From assembly GCF_026627445.1 (NCBI RefSeq), contig NZ_JAPNLJ010000024.1:50381-114380 (forward strand): a stretch of 64,000 nt of DNA, read 5' to 3'. Position numbers and translations under genes: made by a program. The stretch is from Streptomyces sp. H27-H1. GTDB lineage: Bacteria; Actinomycetota; Actinomycetes; Streptomycetales; Streptomycetaceae. The first letter of the stretch is position 1. The number at the start of each line of letters is the position of its first letter. This document shows, piece by piece, positions 6,579 to 15,004 of the stretch. Under the pieces are notes generated by a model. That model was not told where the DNA came from. It did not search any database and worked only from the letters and a program-made list of their open reading frames with translations.

Positions 6579-6938
6579 GTGAGCGGAGTGTGGATGTACG
6601 CGCAGGACAGCGGTTATACGTCCGGCCAGTCACTGGTGGGATTCACCATGGAAGCCGCTGACGGTGCCATCGGGCACGTGGACCGCCAACAGGACCAGCC
6701 GGGCAGGCAGCATCTGGTGGTCGACACCGGCGTGTGGGTGTTCGGCAGGAGCGTCCTGATCCCGGCCGGGGCCATCACCCACATCGATGCAGCAGCGCAG
6801 GCGGTGAAGGTCTCGGCTACGCAGGAAGAGATCAAGGCCGCGCCCCGATTCATCACCGACAGCGAAACAGCCGACCACACCTACCTGTCCGCGGTCGGCG
6901 ACTACTACGTCTCCCTCCGCCGCCCGCCCACGCCCTGA
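6579..6938 (+). CDS. PRC-barrel domain protein
   Basis: A 119-residue protein with one PRC-barrel domain at about residues 18-85: GFTMEAADGAIGHVD, LVVDTGVW, VLIPAGAITHID, then a VKVSATQEEIKAAP segment that is typical of the family. PRC-barrel proteins occur in RNA processing (RimM) and in stress-associated proteins of actinobacteria; the target here is unknown. The GTG at 6579 is supported by GAGGAGAGGG just upstream. No signal peptide or membrane helix is seen. It converges on the hemolysin III gene. Confidence 0.8.
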   Translation: MSGVWMYAQDSGYTSGQSLVGFTMEAADGAIGHVDRQQDQPGRQHLVVDTGVWVFGRSVLIPAGAITHIDAAAQAVKVSATQEEIKAAPRFITDSETADHTYLSAVGDYYVSLRRPPTP

Positions 6939-7006
6939 CTCGAAGCCGGTCGGCAACTCACCGGCAGCACAAATATGGGCGGGCAAGCATCGACACGTCG
7001 TCGTGC

Positions 7007-7792
7007 TCAGTAGGCAGAGAGGAAGACGGCGATGTAGTGCGCGGCGAACGCTGCCACGGTCAGGGCGTGGAACACCTCGTGGTAGCCGAACCAGCGGGGT
7101 GAGGGGTCGGGGCGCTGGAGGGCGTACACGACCGCGCCCGCGCTGTAGAGCAGCCCGCCCGTCACGATCAGGGTGAGTACGACCGCGCCGCCGCTGTGCA
7201 GGAAATCGGGCAGGTAGCGCACCGGTGCCCAGCCCAGGGCCAAGTAGCAGGGCGTGTACAGCCAGCGGGGCGCTCCGATCCACAGGACGCGGAAGGCGAT
7301 GCCGGCCAGAGCGCCCGTCCACACGATCCACAGGAGGACGGACCGCTGGTCAGGGGCGAGAAGGAGCACGGCCAGCGGGGTGCAGGTGCCGGCGATGATC
7401 AGGAAGATGTTGGCGTGGTCGAGGCGGCGCAGGACGGCCTCGCCGAGCGGTCCCCAAGTGCCGAGGTGGTAGACGGCGCTCGTCCCGAACAGCATCCAGG
7501 CGGTGACGGCGTACACGGTGCAAGCCACAGTGGCCTGCGGTGTGCCTGCCAGACCGATGAGGACGATGCCCGCGGCCAGGGAGGCGGGGACCATGCCGGC
7601 GTGGAGCCAGCCCCGTAGCTTCGGCTTGATCGGCTCCACCAGATCGGCTGCTCGCTCGAACAGGTCGGCGGCGGGCTGGGAGCCCCCGCTTCCTCCATCC
7701 GTCGGTGCGGAGACAACATGGCCGGCTTCGGCGTCGTCCCGGGGCACTACTTCCCGTCCTGACACGTGCTGCTGGGCATTACTGGCAACCAT
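7007..7792 (-). CDS. Hemolysin III family (PAQR-type) membrane protein
   Basis: A 261-residue protein with a charged N-terminal tail of about 55 residues, then seven hydrophobic segments. The PAQR/hemolysin III signature residues are present: S-x3-H in SAVYH, the Asp/His of RLDHANIF and the pair of His residues in GYHEVFHAL. These residues coordinate metal in related receptors. Bacterial members are membrane proteins of unclear physiological role, linked in some cases to membrane energetics; haemolysis is not implied. It is divergent from the XRE gene with about 300 nt of shared upstream sequence. Confidence 0.9.
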   Translation of the reverse strand: MVASNAQQHVSGREVVPRDDAEAGHVVSAPTDGGSGGSQPAADLFERAADLVEPIKPKLRGWLHAGMVPASLAAGIVLIGLAGTPQATVACTVYAVTAWMLFGTSAVYHLGTWGPLGEAVLRRLDHANIFLIIAGTCTPLAVLLLAPDQRSVLLWIVWTGALAGIAFRVLWIGAPRWLYTPCYLALGWAPVRYLPDFLHSGGAVVLTLIVTGGLLYSAGAVVYALQRPDPSPRWFGYHEVFHALTVAAFAAHYIAVFLSAY

Positions 7793-8089
7793 GAGTCCAT
7801 GCTAGGAGCCTGTCCGGAGCGGCATTGCCCGAGGGTGGCGCCCGACTGGGTCGGGAGGGTGTGTTCGCCAAGTCCACGTCGTGCCGCCGCAAAGCCGCCT
7901 GCTCCTCGGGCCGGCGACGCCGGAGACGTGTGCCGACCTCGCACGGGCGGACAACCCAGGGCGGCAGCCGGCGCCGCCGCACCGCTCCGAATCACCCTGC
8001 ACGACACGGTGGCCAAGGCGGATTCAGCTGCTCTGGCCGTGACAATCTGCTCGCCAGCGCAAGGTTCTTGAAGCGGAGGTACGCGCCCC

Positions 8090-8992
8090 GTGGGCATCAC
8101 TGTCAACCCCACCATCAGCAGACGCCGACTGGGGGCGGAGCTGCGTCGGCTCCGGGAGGTCAGCGGTATGACGACACAACAGGTGGCGGCACGCCTGCTG
8201 ATCTCCCAGCCCAAGATCAGTCTGCTGGAGAACGGCCGCCGACTCATCAAGCCGCGCGATGTGCGAGATCTCTGCGAGCTGTACGGAGTCCGGGATCAGC
8301 GGCGCGTTGACGATCTTATGCAGATGGCCAGGGAATCGGGTCGGCCGGGCTGGTGGAATGCCTACGACGACATCCCGTACGGCGCCTACATCGGCCTGGA
8401 GGCCGAGGCGGCCGCGATCCGCTTCTACGAGCCCCTCGTGGTCCCGGGCCTGCTGCAGACCCCCGCCTATGCACGGGCGGTCATCGCAGGAACGATCCCT
8501 CACGCCACTGCCGAGCAGGCCGGCACCCGCCTTCAGGTGCGGATGCGGCGCCAGGACCGGCTGCGCACCCCGGGCAACCCGCTGCGCCTGTGGGCCGTGC
8601 TGGACGAATCGGCGTTGTGGCGCGTCGTGGGCAGCCGCGAGGTCATGCGCGAGCAGCTGGACCATCTGATCCACCTCAGCGCCCAGCCGCACATCACCCT
8701 GCAGGTTCTCCCCCACGAAGCGGGTGCGCACCCAGGCGTCTCGGGACAGTTCTCGCTGCTCGAGTTCGCCGACACCACCGATGTGAGCGTGGTGTATCTG
8801 GAGAGGTTCACCAGCGACCTCTATCTGGAGAAACGATCCGACGTGGGACGCTACAGCGACATGTATGCGCACTTACAGGCCCAGGCGCTGAGCCCGGACG
8901 GTACCCGGCAATACATCAAGGAAGCCATCAGGGCGTACGCCGACCCAGAATCGTGGCCAGACGCCCGCGCGCTGTCCCTGCCGAGCCCATGA
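8090..8992 (+). CDS. XRE-family regulator with DUF5753, TTA-containing
   Basis: A 300-residue protein. The XRE helix-turn-helix lies at about residues 12-68 (LGAELRRLREVSGMT, then ISQPKISLLENG). The DUF5753 ligand-like domain follows from about residue 95 (FYEPLVVPGLLQTPAYARAVI). Streptomyces have dozens of these, usually paired with a small DUF397 protein. No DUF397 gene is next door, so it is an orphan. Codon 262 is TTA (8873-8875), making translation dependent on the bldA tRNA and so probably late in development. The GTG at 8090 follows a GCGGAGG. Confidence 0.92.
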   Translation: MGITVNPTISRRRLGAELRRLREVSGMTTQQVAARLLISQPKISLLENGRRLIKPRDVRDLCELYGVRDQRRVDDLMQMARESGRPGWWNAYDDIPYGAYIGLEAEAAAIRFYEPLVVPGLLQTPAYARAVIAGTIPHATAEQAGTRLQVRMRRQDRLRTPGNPLRLWAVLDESALWRVVGSREVMREQLDHLIHLSAQPHITLQVLPHEAGAHPGVSGQFSLLEFADTTDVSVVYLERFTSDLYLEKRSDVGRYSDMYAHLQAQALSPDGTRQYIKEAIRAYADPESWPDARALSLPSP

Positions 8993-8997
8993 GCTCC

Positions 8998-9032
8998 GCT
9001 GAGCCCCCGGACGATGTGCCCAGGGGCTCAGC
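8998..9032 (+). terminator. Terminator between the XRE gene and the convergent DUF3494 gene
   Basis: GCTGAGCCCC (8998-9007) pairs over 10 bp with GGGGCTCAGC (9023-9032) directly after the XRE stop. It could serve both strands. Confidence 0.65.
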
Positions 9033-9095
9033 TGCCGAACGGCGGACCGGACGGCCTATGTGACTGATCGAGCGTCAGCCCTTACCTGCGAAGGG

Positions 9096-10892
9096 CTAGT
9101 CCTGTCGGGTTGCCGCACCTCGCCGGATCCGCCTCATGGCGAAGAAGGCCGAGCCTCCGACGAATGCCAGCGCGGCCGAAGTGGCGGCCATGATGCCGCC
9201 CTCGTTGCTCGAGTCGGTCGCCGCGAGGGCCGACGTCGCCCCCTTCGGCTGCAGGCCGGTGGCGGCGTTCACGGGGGTGAAGTTGACGTTCTTGGCGGTG
9301 CGCCCGGGACCGGCGTGGCCCGGAGCATCGCCGGAACCGCCTTGCAGGAGGTCGGCCCACGGGGGCTTGCCCTGGTCGGAGCCGTCGTGGCCGTGCCCGG
9401 GCTTGCCCTGGTCGTGACCGTGTCCGGGCTTGCCCTCGTCGTGACCGTGTCCGGGCTTGCCGTGGTCGTGGCCGTGGTCGCCCTCGTCGTCGTGACCGTG
9501 GTCGCCCTCGTCGTCGTGACCGTCGTCGTGGCCGTGGTCGTGACCGTGGTCGTGATCGCCCGAGTCACCCTTTTCACCCTTGTCGCCGCGAGGCCCCTTG
9601 GGTCCGGCCGGTCCGGCGGGACCAGCGGGTCCAGCGGGTCCAGCCGGTCCAGCCGGTCCAGCGGAGCCGACGGGGCCAGCGGAGCCGACGGGGCCAGGAG
9701 CACCGGTCGGGCCAGCGGACCCGACGGGGCCAGGAGCACCGGTCGGGCCTGGGGAACCGGGGGCACCGGGGGCACCAGGGCTGCCGTCGGAGCCGGGAGC
9801 GCCAGGAGCACCGGTCGGGCCGGGGGCACCGGTCGGGCCGGGAGCACCAGGGCTGCCGTCGGAGCCGGGAGCGCCAGGAGCGCCGGTCGGGCCGGGGGCA
9901 CCGGTCGGGCCGGGAGCACCAGGGCTGCCGTCGGAGCCGGGAGCGCCAGGAGCGCCGGTCGGGCCGGGGGCACCGGTCGGGCCGGGAGCACCAGGGGAGC
10001 CCGGGGCACCGGGGCTGCCGTCAGAGCCCGGAGCACCGGTCGGACCAGGCGAGCCGGTCGGGCCCGGAGCACCGGTCGGACCAGGCGAGCCGGTCGGCCC
10101 AGGCGAGCCGGTCGGCCCAGGAGGCCCAGGCGGGCCAACGGCGCAGGCCGCCCTCGTGATGGTGTTGGTGTCCAGCGTGACCGCGCCATTACGCGCCAGG
10201 GCACGGCCTTCGAGCACGGCGCCCGTGTTCAGCGTGATGGACGTCAGGGCCAGGATGTTGCCCTTGAACTGGGAGGTCGTGTCGATGGTGGCGGAGCTGC
10301 CCACCTGCCAGAACACGTTGCAGGCATTTGCCCCGTTGATGAAGGCCACGACGCTCGCCGGAGCCGTGATCAGGGTCGAGGGGATCTGGAAGATGAAGAC
10401 GGCATCGGGTTTGTTCTGGCCGTCGAGAGTGACCGTTCCGGTGATGTTCAGTGTCGACGAGGCCGTGTAGACGCCGGGCGCCAGCGTTTGTCCGCCGATA
10501 TCGGCGGAAGTGGCGGTGCCGGGTCCCCGGCTTGCCGCGTCGTTGTAGGCGACGACGAGGTCGGACTTCGCCTGAGCGGCTGCGGCGTCGGTGACGTGCT
10601 GCGTTCCGTTGACGATGCCGGGCGGAAAGCCGGTTACCGATGTGCCCGGATGGAGCCCCAGATCTCCGTTGATGGTGGAGGGGCCCGTGTTGGTGACCGT
10701 TGAACCGGCCAGGACCGCGTAATTGGTGGCGGTCCCCAGTCCCACGGGAGCTTCCAGGGCGTGAGCGAGGTTCGGGGCCAGGGCTGCCGCCGCCAGGATC
10801 GCTGCGGGGAGCAGGACAAGGGCTCCCCGTTTGAACAGATTGCGTCGAGGCCTTCTGTCGGGTGGACCCGACCGGATGACATCCAATGTCAC
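9096..10892 (-). CDS. DUF3494 (ice-binding-like) protein with collagen-like stalk and membrane anchor
   Basis: A 598-residue exported protein. A basic N-terminus and hydrophobic core (residues about 18-45) form a signal sequence ending near AHA. Residues about 48-245 are a DUF3494 domain (GTATNYAVLAGSTVTNTG, GDLGLHPG, then LTSITLNTGAVLEGRALA). DUF3494 folds as the beta-solenoid of known ice-binding proteins, but many members are adhesins or have unknown roles. About 190 residues of Gly-X-Y triplets follow (GPTGAPG, GSDGSPGAPG), then about 75 residues rich in His, Asp, Gly and Lys (GHDHGHD, GKPGHGHD). The C-terminus has one membrane helix (about 564-587) and RRIRRG. No LPxTG sortase motif is seen. 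The GTG at 10892 is chosen for AAAGG just upstream. Confidence 0.88.
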   Translation of the reverse strand: MTLDVIRSGPPDRRPRRNLFKRGALVLLPAAILAAAALAPNLAHALEAPVGLGTATNYAVLAGSTVTNTGPSTINGDLGLHPGTSVTGFPPGIVNGTQHVTDAAAAQAKSDLVVAYNDAASRGPGTATSADIGGQTLAPGVYTASSTLNITGTVTLDGQNKPDAVFIFQIPSTLITAPASVVAFINGANACNVFWQVGSSATIDTTSQFKGNILALTSITLNTGAVLEGRALARNGAVTLDTNTITRAACAVGPPGPPGPTGSPGPTGSPGPTGAPGPTGSPGPTGAPGSDGSPGAPGSPGAPGPTGAPGPTGAPGAPGSDGSPGAPGPTGAPGPTGAPGAPGSDGSPGAPGPTGAPGPTGAPGAPGSDGSPGAPGAPGSPGPTGAPGPVGSAGPTGAPGPVGSAGPVGSAGPAGPAGPAGPAGPAGPAGPKGPRGDKGEKGDSGDHDHGHDHGHDDGHDDEGDHGHDDEGDHGHDHGKPGHGHDEGKPGHGHDQGKPGHGHDGSDQGKPPWADLLQGGSGDAPGHAGPGRTAKNVNFTPVNAATGLQPKGATSALAATDSSNEGGIMAATSAALAFVGGSAFFAMRRIRRGAATRQD

Positions 10893-11432
10893 AGCAGGAC
10901 CTTTCTTGTTGCTTCGGGTCTCAGGTCCTCCCGGAGGAGGTTCCCGAGCGCCCGCGACGATGGCTACGCAGGGCCGCAAGCCCATACCTGCGCCGACGCG
11001 CAGGCTCCCCCCGAGCGGGGACTTCGAGAGCGGCTTCCTGCCCGAGGTAGTGATACGCCGTCACGCGAGGACAGTCACGCATATTTCACAGCAATTGGGT
11101 ACAAGTCAGAAAAAATGCTCTATGTGAGTGACGTAACGTCAGGAAAGCGGCAGTGCTGCCGGCCCGCGCGAATCCGTTGTGCCGTCAAAGTAGGGCGGGC
11201 GTGGCGGCAGCGGAAACAGCAACCCGCCTCAGACACGGGGCTGTCTCCCCCTCCCTGCGAGCCTCGAGGTCGCATCGGGCGGGACATGACAGAGCCTGGC
11301 CGGGCTCTGCGTGTGAGGGCGAGTGGCTCTCCGGTCAAAGGGTCTCGTCGTGCAGGTCCTCTCTGGGCGCTGTACGGCTGAGCCAAGGAGATGAGTCCCG
11401 TGAGCGGGCAGCCCCGCATCACGGGCTGACCT
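10893..11432 (-). other. 540-nt spacer with a GC-rich leader and a small palindrome
   Basis: On the reverse strand the first 150 nt before the DUF3494 gene can form hairpins, for example CCTGCGC-GTCG-GCGCAGG. Farther out an AT-rich stretch (11080-11120) is a likely promoter region. TGACGT-A-ACGTCA at 11129-11141 is a perfect short palindrome. No gene is supported. The leader did not match riboswitch consensus sequences that I know. Confidence 0.4.
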
Positions 11433-12650
11433 TCATTGGGCTGCCGGGCGGGCGCCGAGGGCGAGCAGGGCGGCCATGGCGGAGAGGGCGGACAGAAGCA
11501 GGAAGAGGGAGGGGTAGCCGCCCATGGGGCCGGAGAGTGCCGCACCCGCGAAGGGGGCGAGGGCGGCGGTGATCGTGGCGGGGGCGCCGAGGAGGGCGGA
11601 GAGGCGGCCGTAGTGGGTGGTTCCCCAGCGGTCGGTGACGGCGGTGGCCTGGAGAAGGGTGAGGTTGCCGCGGATCAGCCCGGCCGCCACGGCGATCAGG
11701 GTGAGTGCCGTCAGCGGGCCGGGTACGAGGGCCAGCGCGGCGGTGGTGGCGCCGCCTGCGGCGAGGAGTGCCGTGGTGCGGGTGGTGACGGTGGTGCCGC
11801 GGGCGAGGGTCGCGTACAGGGTGCGGCCGAGAGTCTGGCCCGCGCCGCCGAGGCCGAGCGCCCAGGCTGCCTGGGTGGTTGACGCACCGCGTTCGGTCAG
11901 GAGCGGGACGAGGCCCATGACGACGGAGTACATGGCGAAGCCGGAGAGGGTGAGGGCGGCGGCCAACAGGAGGAACGGGCGGCTACGGGCCGTCGCCGCC
12001 GCTCCGCCTGCGTGATGTGCGAGCTGAGGCGAAGGGGCGGGTGGCCAAGGGGCCTTGAGGGCGATGGCGTGTGCCGGGATGGTGATGACAGCGAGGATCG
12101 CGGCGAGTACCAGGTAGGTGGCGCGCCAGGAGAGGTGCTCTGCGAGGACGGCGGTCAGGGGTGCGAAGACCGTGGAGGCGAGTCCGCCGGCGAGGGTGAC
12201 GATGGTGAGGGCGCGGATGCGGTCCTCGCCCCACCAGCGGGTGAGGGCGGCGAAGGCGGGATGGTAGAAGGTCGCGGCCATGGAGATGCCGGCCAAGACC
12301 CAGGCTGCGGCGAAGGCGTAGAGGTTGGGTGCGCCGGCGACGGCGACGAGAGCCACGGCAGCGAGGACGGAGCCGCCGGTCATGACCGCGCGGGGGCCCC
12401 GGGCATCGAGCATGCGTCCTATGGGGATCCCGGCCACACCTGAGACGACCAGGGCAAGCGAAAAGGCCGCGGTGGTCGCGAGTGGGGACCAGCCGGTGCC
12501 GGCGGTGATCGTCGGGTTGAGGACGGGGAAGGCGTAGTAGACGACGCCCCAGCTGGTGATCTGCGTCGCGCACAACGCGGGAAGTACAGCGCGAGGCCGC
12601 GACCGGTACCCCGATCCGGTCGCGGCCTCGCCGGCCTGGGTGTGGGCCAC
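11433..12650 (-). CDS. MFS transporter of the ars cluster
   Basis: A 405-residue major-facilitator protein with about 12 hydrophobic helices and the A-type loop signature GRMLDARGPRAVM after TM2. The GTG at 12650 lies 5 nt after the ArsO-like gene, so the two are one operon. In actinobacteria, MFS genes at this position beside arsO are thought to export arsenical products; substrate assignment is inference from context. No ArsB or Acr3 pump is present in the window. An apparent N-terminal extension to 12785 overlaps the upstream gene and was rejected. Confidence 0.85.
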   Translation of the reverse strand: MAHTQAGEAATGSGYRSRPRAVLPALCATQITSWGVVYYAFPVLNPTITAGTGWSPLATTAAFSLALVVSGVAGIPIGRMLDARGPRAVMTGGSVLAAVALVAVAGAPNLYAFAAAWVLAGISMAATFYHPAFAALTRWWGEDRIRALTIVTLAGGLASTVFAPLTAVLAEHLSWRATYLVLAAILAVITIPAHAIALKAPWPPAPSPQLAHHAGGAAATARSRPFLLLAAALTLSGFAMYSVVMGLVPLLTERGASTTQAAWALGLGGAGQTLGRTLYATLARGTTVTTRTTALLAAGGATTAALALVPGPLTALTLIAVAAGLIRGNLTLLQATAVTDRWGTTHYGRLSALLGAPATITAALAPFAGAALSGPMGGYPSLFLLLSALSAMAALLALGARPAAQ

Positions 12651-12655
12651 GGTGG

Positions 12656-14029
12656 TCAGCAGCCGCCGGAGGAGAGGGGGGCGCCGACGCCGGTCTGCAG
12701 CGCGGCCGGGGCGGGTGCGGCGCAGCAGCCGCCACCCTTGTCCTCGGCCGCTTCGGGCTGGTCGAAGAGGCCGGCGCCACCGCACACTCCGGTCTCGGGG
12801 AGGGTGAGTTCGACGCGCTCCGCCGCTTCCTGGTCGCCGGCGAGGGCTGCGGCGATGGAGCGGACCTGCTCGTAGCCGGTCATGGCGAGGAAGGTGGGGG
12901 CGCGGCCGTAGGACTTCATGCCGACGAGGTAGACGTCCTTCTCCGGGTGGGAGAGCTCGCCCACGCCGTGCGGGTAGACGGTGCCGCAGGAGTGCTGGTT
13001 GGGGTCGATCAGCGGGGCCAGCTCGGTGGGTGCCTGGAGGCGCTCGTCGAGGCCGAGGCGGAGCTCGGACAGGAAGCTGAGGTCGGGGCGGAAGCCGGTG
13101 AGGCCGATGACCTCGTCAACCGGGTCCAGCCGCTGGCCGTCCTCGCCGACGAGGACCAGGCGGCCGTCGGCTTCCTGCTCGACTTCCTGGGTGCGGAAGC
13201 CGGTGACCGCGTCAGCGTATCCGTTGTCGACGGCGGCCTTGGCGGCGAGGCCGAGGGCGCCGCGGGCGGGCAGCTGGTCGGCTGCGCCGCCACCGAAGGT
13301 GGAGCCGCTGATGCCGCGCCGCAGGATCCAGACGGCGTGCGTGCCGGGCTCGTCCTTGGCGAGGTCGGCCAGGTAGGCGAGGGCCGTGAACGCGGAGGCG
13401 CCGGAGCCGATGACGGCGATGCGCTTGCCCGCGTACCGGGCACGCTGGGCCGGGTCCTTGAGGTTGGGGACGCGGTAGGAGATGCGGTTCGCTGCCGTCC
13501 GCTCGCCGAGGGCGGGGAGGCCGTCGCCGCCGATGGGGCTCGGGGTCGACCAGGTGCCGGAGGCGTCGATGACGGCGGCGGCGAAGATCCGTTCCTCGCG
13601 GCCGTCGGCGGTGGTGAGGTGGATGGTGAAGGGCTGGGCGTCGCGGTCGGCGTCCACGACGCGGTCGCGGCCGGCGCGGGAGACACCGGTGACCGTCGCG
13701 TTGTAGCGGACCTGCTCGCCGAGTACGTCGGCCAGGGGCTGGAGGTACTTCTCCGCCCAGTCGCCGCCCGTCGGGTACGTGGCGCCGTCGGGCTTGACCC
13801 AGCCGGTCGGGGCGAGGAGCTTCTCGGCGGCCGGGTCGGTGACCTCGGCCCAGGTGGAGAACAGCCGTACGTGGGACCAGTCGCGGGTCGCGGTGCCCGC
13901 GCTCGGGCCTGCCTCCAGGACCAGAGGCGTCAGGCCGCGTTCGACGAGGTGGGCGGCGGCGGCCAGGCCGACGGGGCCGGCGCCGATGAGCACGGTCGGC
14001 AAGGTGGCGGGGGTGGTGTTGTCGCTCAT
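12656..14029 (-). CDS. arsO: ArsO-like FAD/NAD(P) monooxygenase
   Basis: A 457-residue flavin-dependent oxidoreductase. The N-terminal FAD-binding motif is VLIGAGPVGLAAAAHL and a second nucleotide site is IAVIGSGASAFTALAYL near residue 200. The C-terminal tail is Cys-rich (ETGVCGGAGLFD, then GGGCC and a terminal SGGC), as in ArsO-type proteins of actinobacterial arsenic islands, which may use the thiols to handle arsenite. The ATG at 14029 has GGAG 6 nt upstream. It is divergent from arsR with shared TATCGATA boxes and in an operon with the MFS gene. The exact reaction of ArsO is not settled. Confidence 0.8.
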   Translation of the reverse strand: MSDNTTPATLPTVLIGAGPVGLAAAAHLVERGLTPLVLEAGPSAGTATRDWSHVRLFSTWAEVTDPAAEKLLAPTGWVKPDGATYPTGGDWAEKYLQPLADVLGEQVRYNATVTGVSRAGRDRVVDADRDAQPFTIHLTTADGREERIFAAAVIDASGTWSTPSPIGGDGLPALGERTAANRISYRVPNLKDPAQRARYAGKRIAVIGSGASAFTALAYLADLAKDEPGTHAVWILRRGISGSTFGGGAADQLPARGALGLAAKAAVDNGYADAVTGFRTQEVEQEADGRLVLVGEDGQRLDPVDEVIGLTGFRPDLSFLSELRLGLDERLQAPTELAPLIDPNQHSCGTVYPHGVGELSHPEKDVYLVGMKSYGRAPTFLAMTGYEQVRSIAAALAGDQEAAERVELTLPETGVCGGAGLFDQPEAAEDKGGGCCAAPAPAALQTGVGAPLSSGGC

Positions 14030-14075
14030 CGAGGGCTCCGTTGGCAGGCTTCCGTCGATCTTCTGATTCGACGTT

Positions 14076-14135
14076 TATCGATATGACTGACACCTGGAGC
14101 TTGCACCACGGCATCGACCGATGCCAATATCGATA
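14076..14135. promoter_or_regulatory. Paired candidate ArsR operators
   Basis: The 8-bp palindrome TATCGATA occurs at 14076-14083 and 14128-14135, 52 nt apart, in the arsO/arsR divergent promoter region. Flanks also match in inverted orientation (TTTATCGATATGAC against TGTATCGATATTGG). The second box ends one base before the arsR ATG. Confidence 0.6.
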
Positions 14136-14136
14136 C

Positions 14137-14511
14137 ATGTCGAAATCGAGTGTGGTCGCGCTGCCGGTCCTCAGTGAGCCGGTCGCGCCGTGCTGCCCGC
14201 CGCTGAACGAGCGCCCGCTGAGCGCGGAGGAGGCCGAGCGGACGTCAAAGATGTTCAAGGCCCTGGGTGACCCGGTGCGGCTGCGGCTGTTCTCGCTGGT
14301 CGCTTCCCACGCGGGCGGGGAAGCCTGCGTGTGCGACATCTCCGATGTCGGCGTCTCGCAGCCGACCGTCTCCCACCACCTGAAGAAGCTCAAGGACGCA
14401 GGCCTGCTGTCCTCCGAGCGGCGCGGGACCTGGGTGTACTACCGGGTCGAGCCTGCCGTCCTGGCAGCAATGGGCGCCCTGCTGGCCACCGCCGCGACGA
14501 AGGCGGCCTGA
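14137..14511 (+). CDS. arsR: ArsR-family arsenic-responsive repressor
   Basis: A 124-residue ArsR/SmtB repressor. The winged helix includes LGDPVRLRLFSLV and the recognition helix VGVSQPTVSHHLKKLKDAGLL. Cysteines that can bind As(III) are visible in APCCPPL near residue 18 and in ACVCDIS before the recognition helix, resembling the three-Cys site of the Corynebacterium ArsR type. The ATG at 14137 has no good ribosome-binding site and sits against an operator-like box, so the message may be leaderless; a GTG five codons later is an alternative. Its stop is 4 nt before arsN1, implying translational coupling. Confidence 0.92.
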   Translation: MSKSSVVALPVLSEPVAPCCPPLNERPLSAEEAERTSKMFKALGDPVRLRLFSLVASHAGGEACVCDISDVGVSQPTVSHHLKKLKDAGLLSSERRGTWVYYRVEPAVLAAMGALLATAATKAA

Positions 14512-14515
14512 CGGG

Positions 14516-15004
14516 ATGCGCATCGCTCCGCTGCTTCCGGAACACGCGGACGAGGTCCTGGCGATCTACCAGGCCGGGATCGACGAGGGCAACGCCACCT
14601 TCGAGACCGCCGCACCGACGTGGGCGGCCTTCGATTCCGCCAGGCTGCCCGAACACCGTTTCGCCGCCCTTGGCGAGGACCTCAAGGTGCTGGGCTGGGT
14701 CGCCGCCGGCCGGGTCTCCGACCGGTGCGCGTACGCGGGCGTAGTGGAGCATTCCGTCTACGTCCACCCGGGCGCTCGTGGGAGGGGTGTCGCCCGAGCG
14801 CTGCTGGATGAGCTGATCGCGTCCACGGAGGCGGCGGGTATCTGGACGATCCAGTCCGGCATCTTCCCCCAGAACGGTCCAAGCCTCGCCCTCCACCAGC
14901 GCGCCGGCTTCCGGGTGATCGGCACCCGCGAGCGCGTCGGCCGCCACCACGGCGTCTGGCGCGACGTCGTCCTCCTTGAGCGCCGGAGCCCGTCGATCGT
15001 CTGA
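14516..15004 (+). CDS. arsN1: ArsN1-like GNAT acetyltransferase (arsinothricin/phosphinothricin type)
   Basis: A 162-residue GNAT enzyme of the phosphinothricin N-acetyltransferase branch: EHSVYVHPGARGRGVARALLDELI is the acetyl-CoA-binding region, followed by GIWTIQSGIFPQN and FRVIGTRERVGRHHGVWRDVVLLERR, both typical of the branch. ArsN1 enzymes acetylate the amino group of the arsenic antibiotic arsinothricin and sometimes phosphinothricin. Position directly after arsR supports the arsenical role. The ATG at 14516 overlaps the ribosome path of arsR (gap 4 nt). Confidence 0.82.
   Translation: MRIAPLLPEHADEVLAIYQAGIDEGNATFETAAPTWAAFDSARLPEHRFAALGEDLKVLGWVAAGRVSDRCAYAGVVEHSVYVHPGARGRGVARALLDELIASTEAAGIWTIQSGIFPQNGPSLALHQRAGFRVIGTRERVGRHHGVWRDVVLLERRSPSIV

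Noticed and set aside
9060..10703. 547-codon forward frame opposite the DUF3494/collagen gene
   Set aside because: Composition (Val, Gly, Arg, Ser repeats) is the mirror of Gly-X-Y coding DNA; the reverse strand has a signal peptide and real domains.
10893..11080. Cyclic-di-AMP (ydaO) or other known riboswitch before the DUF3494 gene
   Set aside because: GC hairpins are present, but the conserved core sequences I know for these classes were not found.
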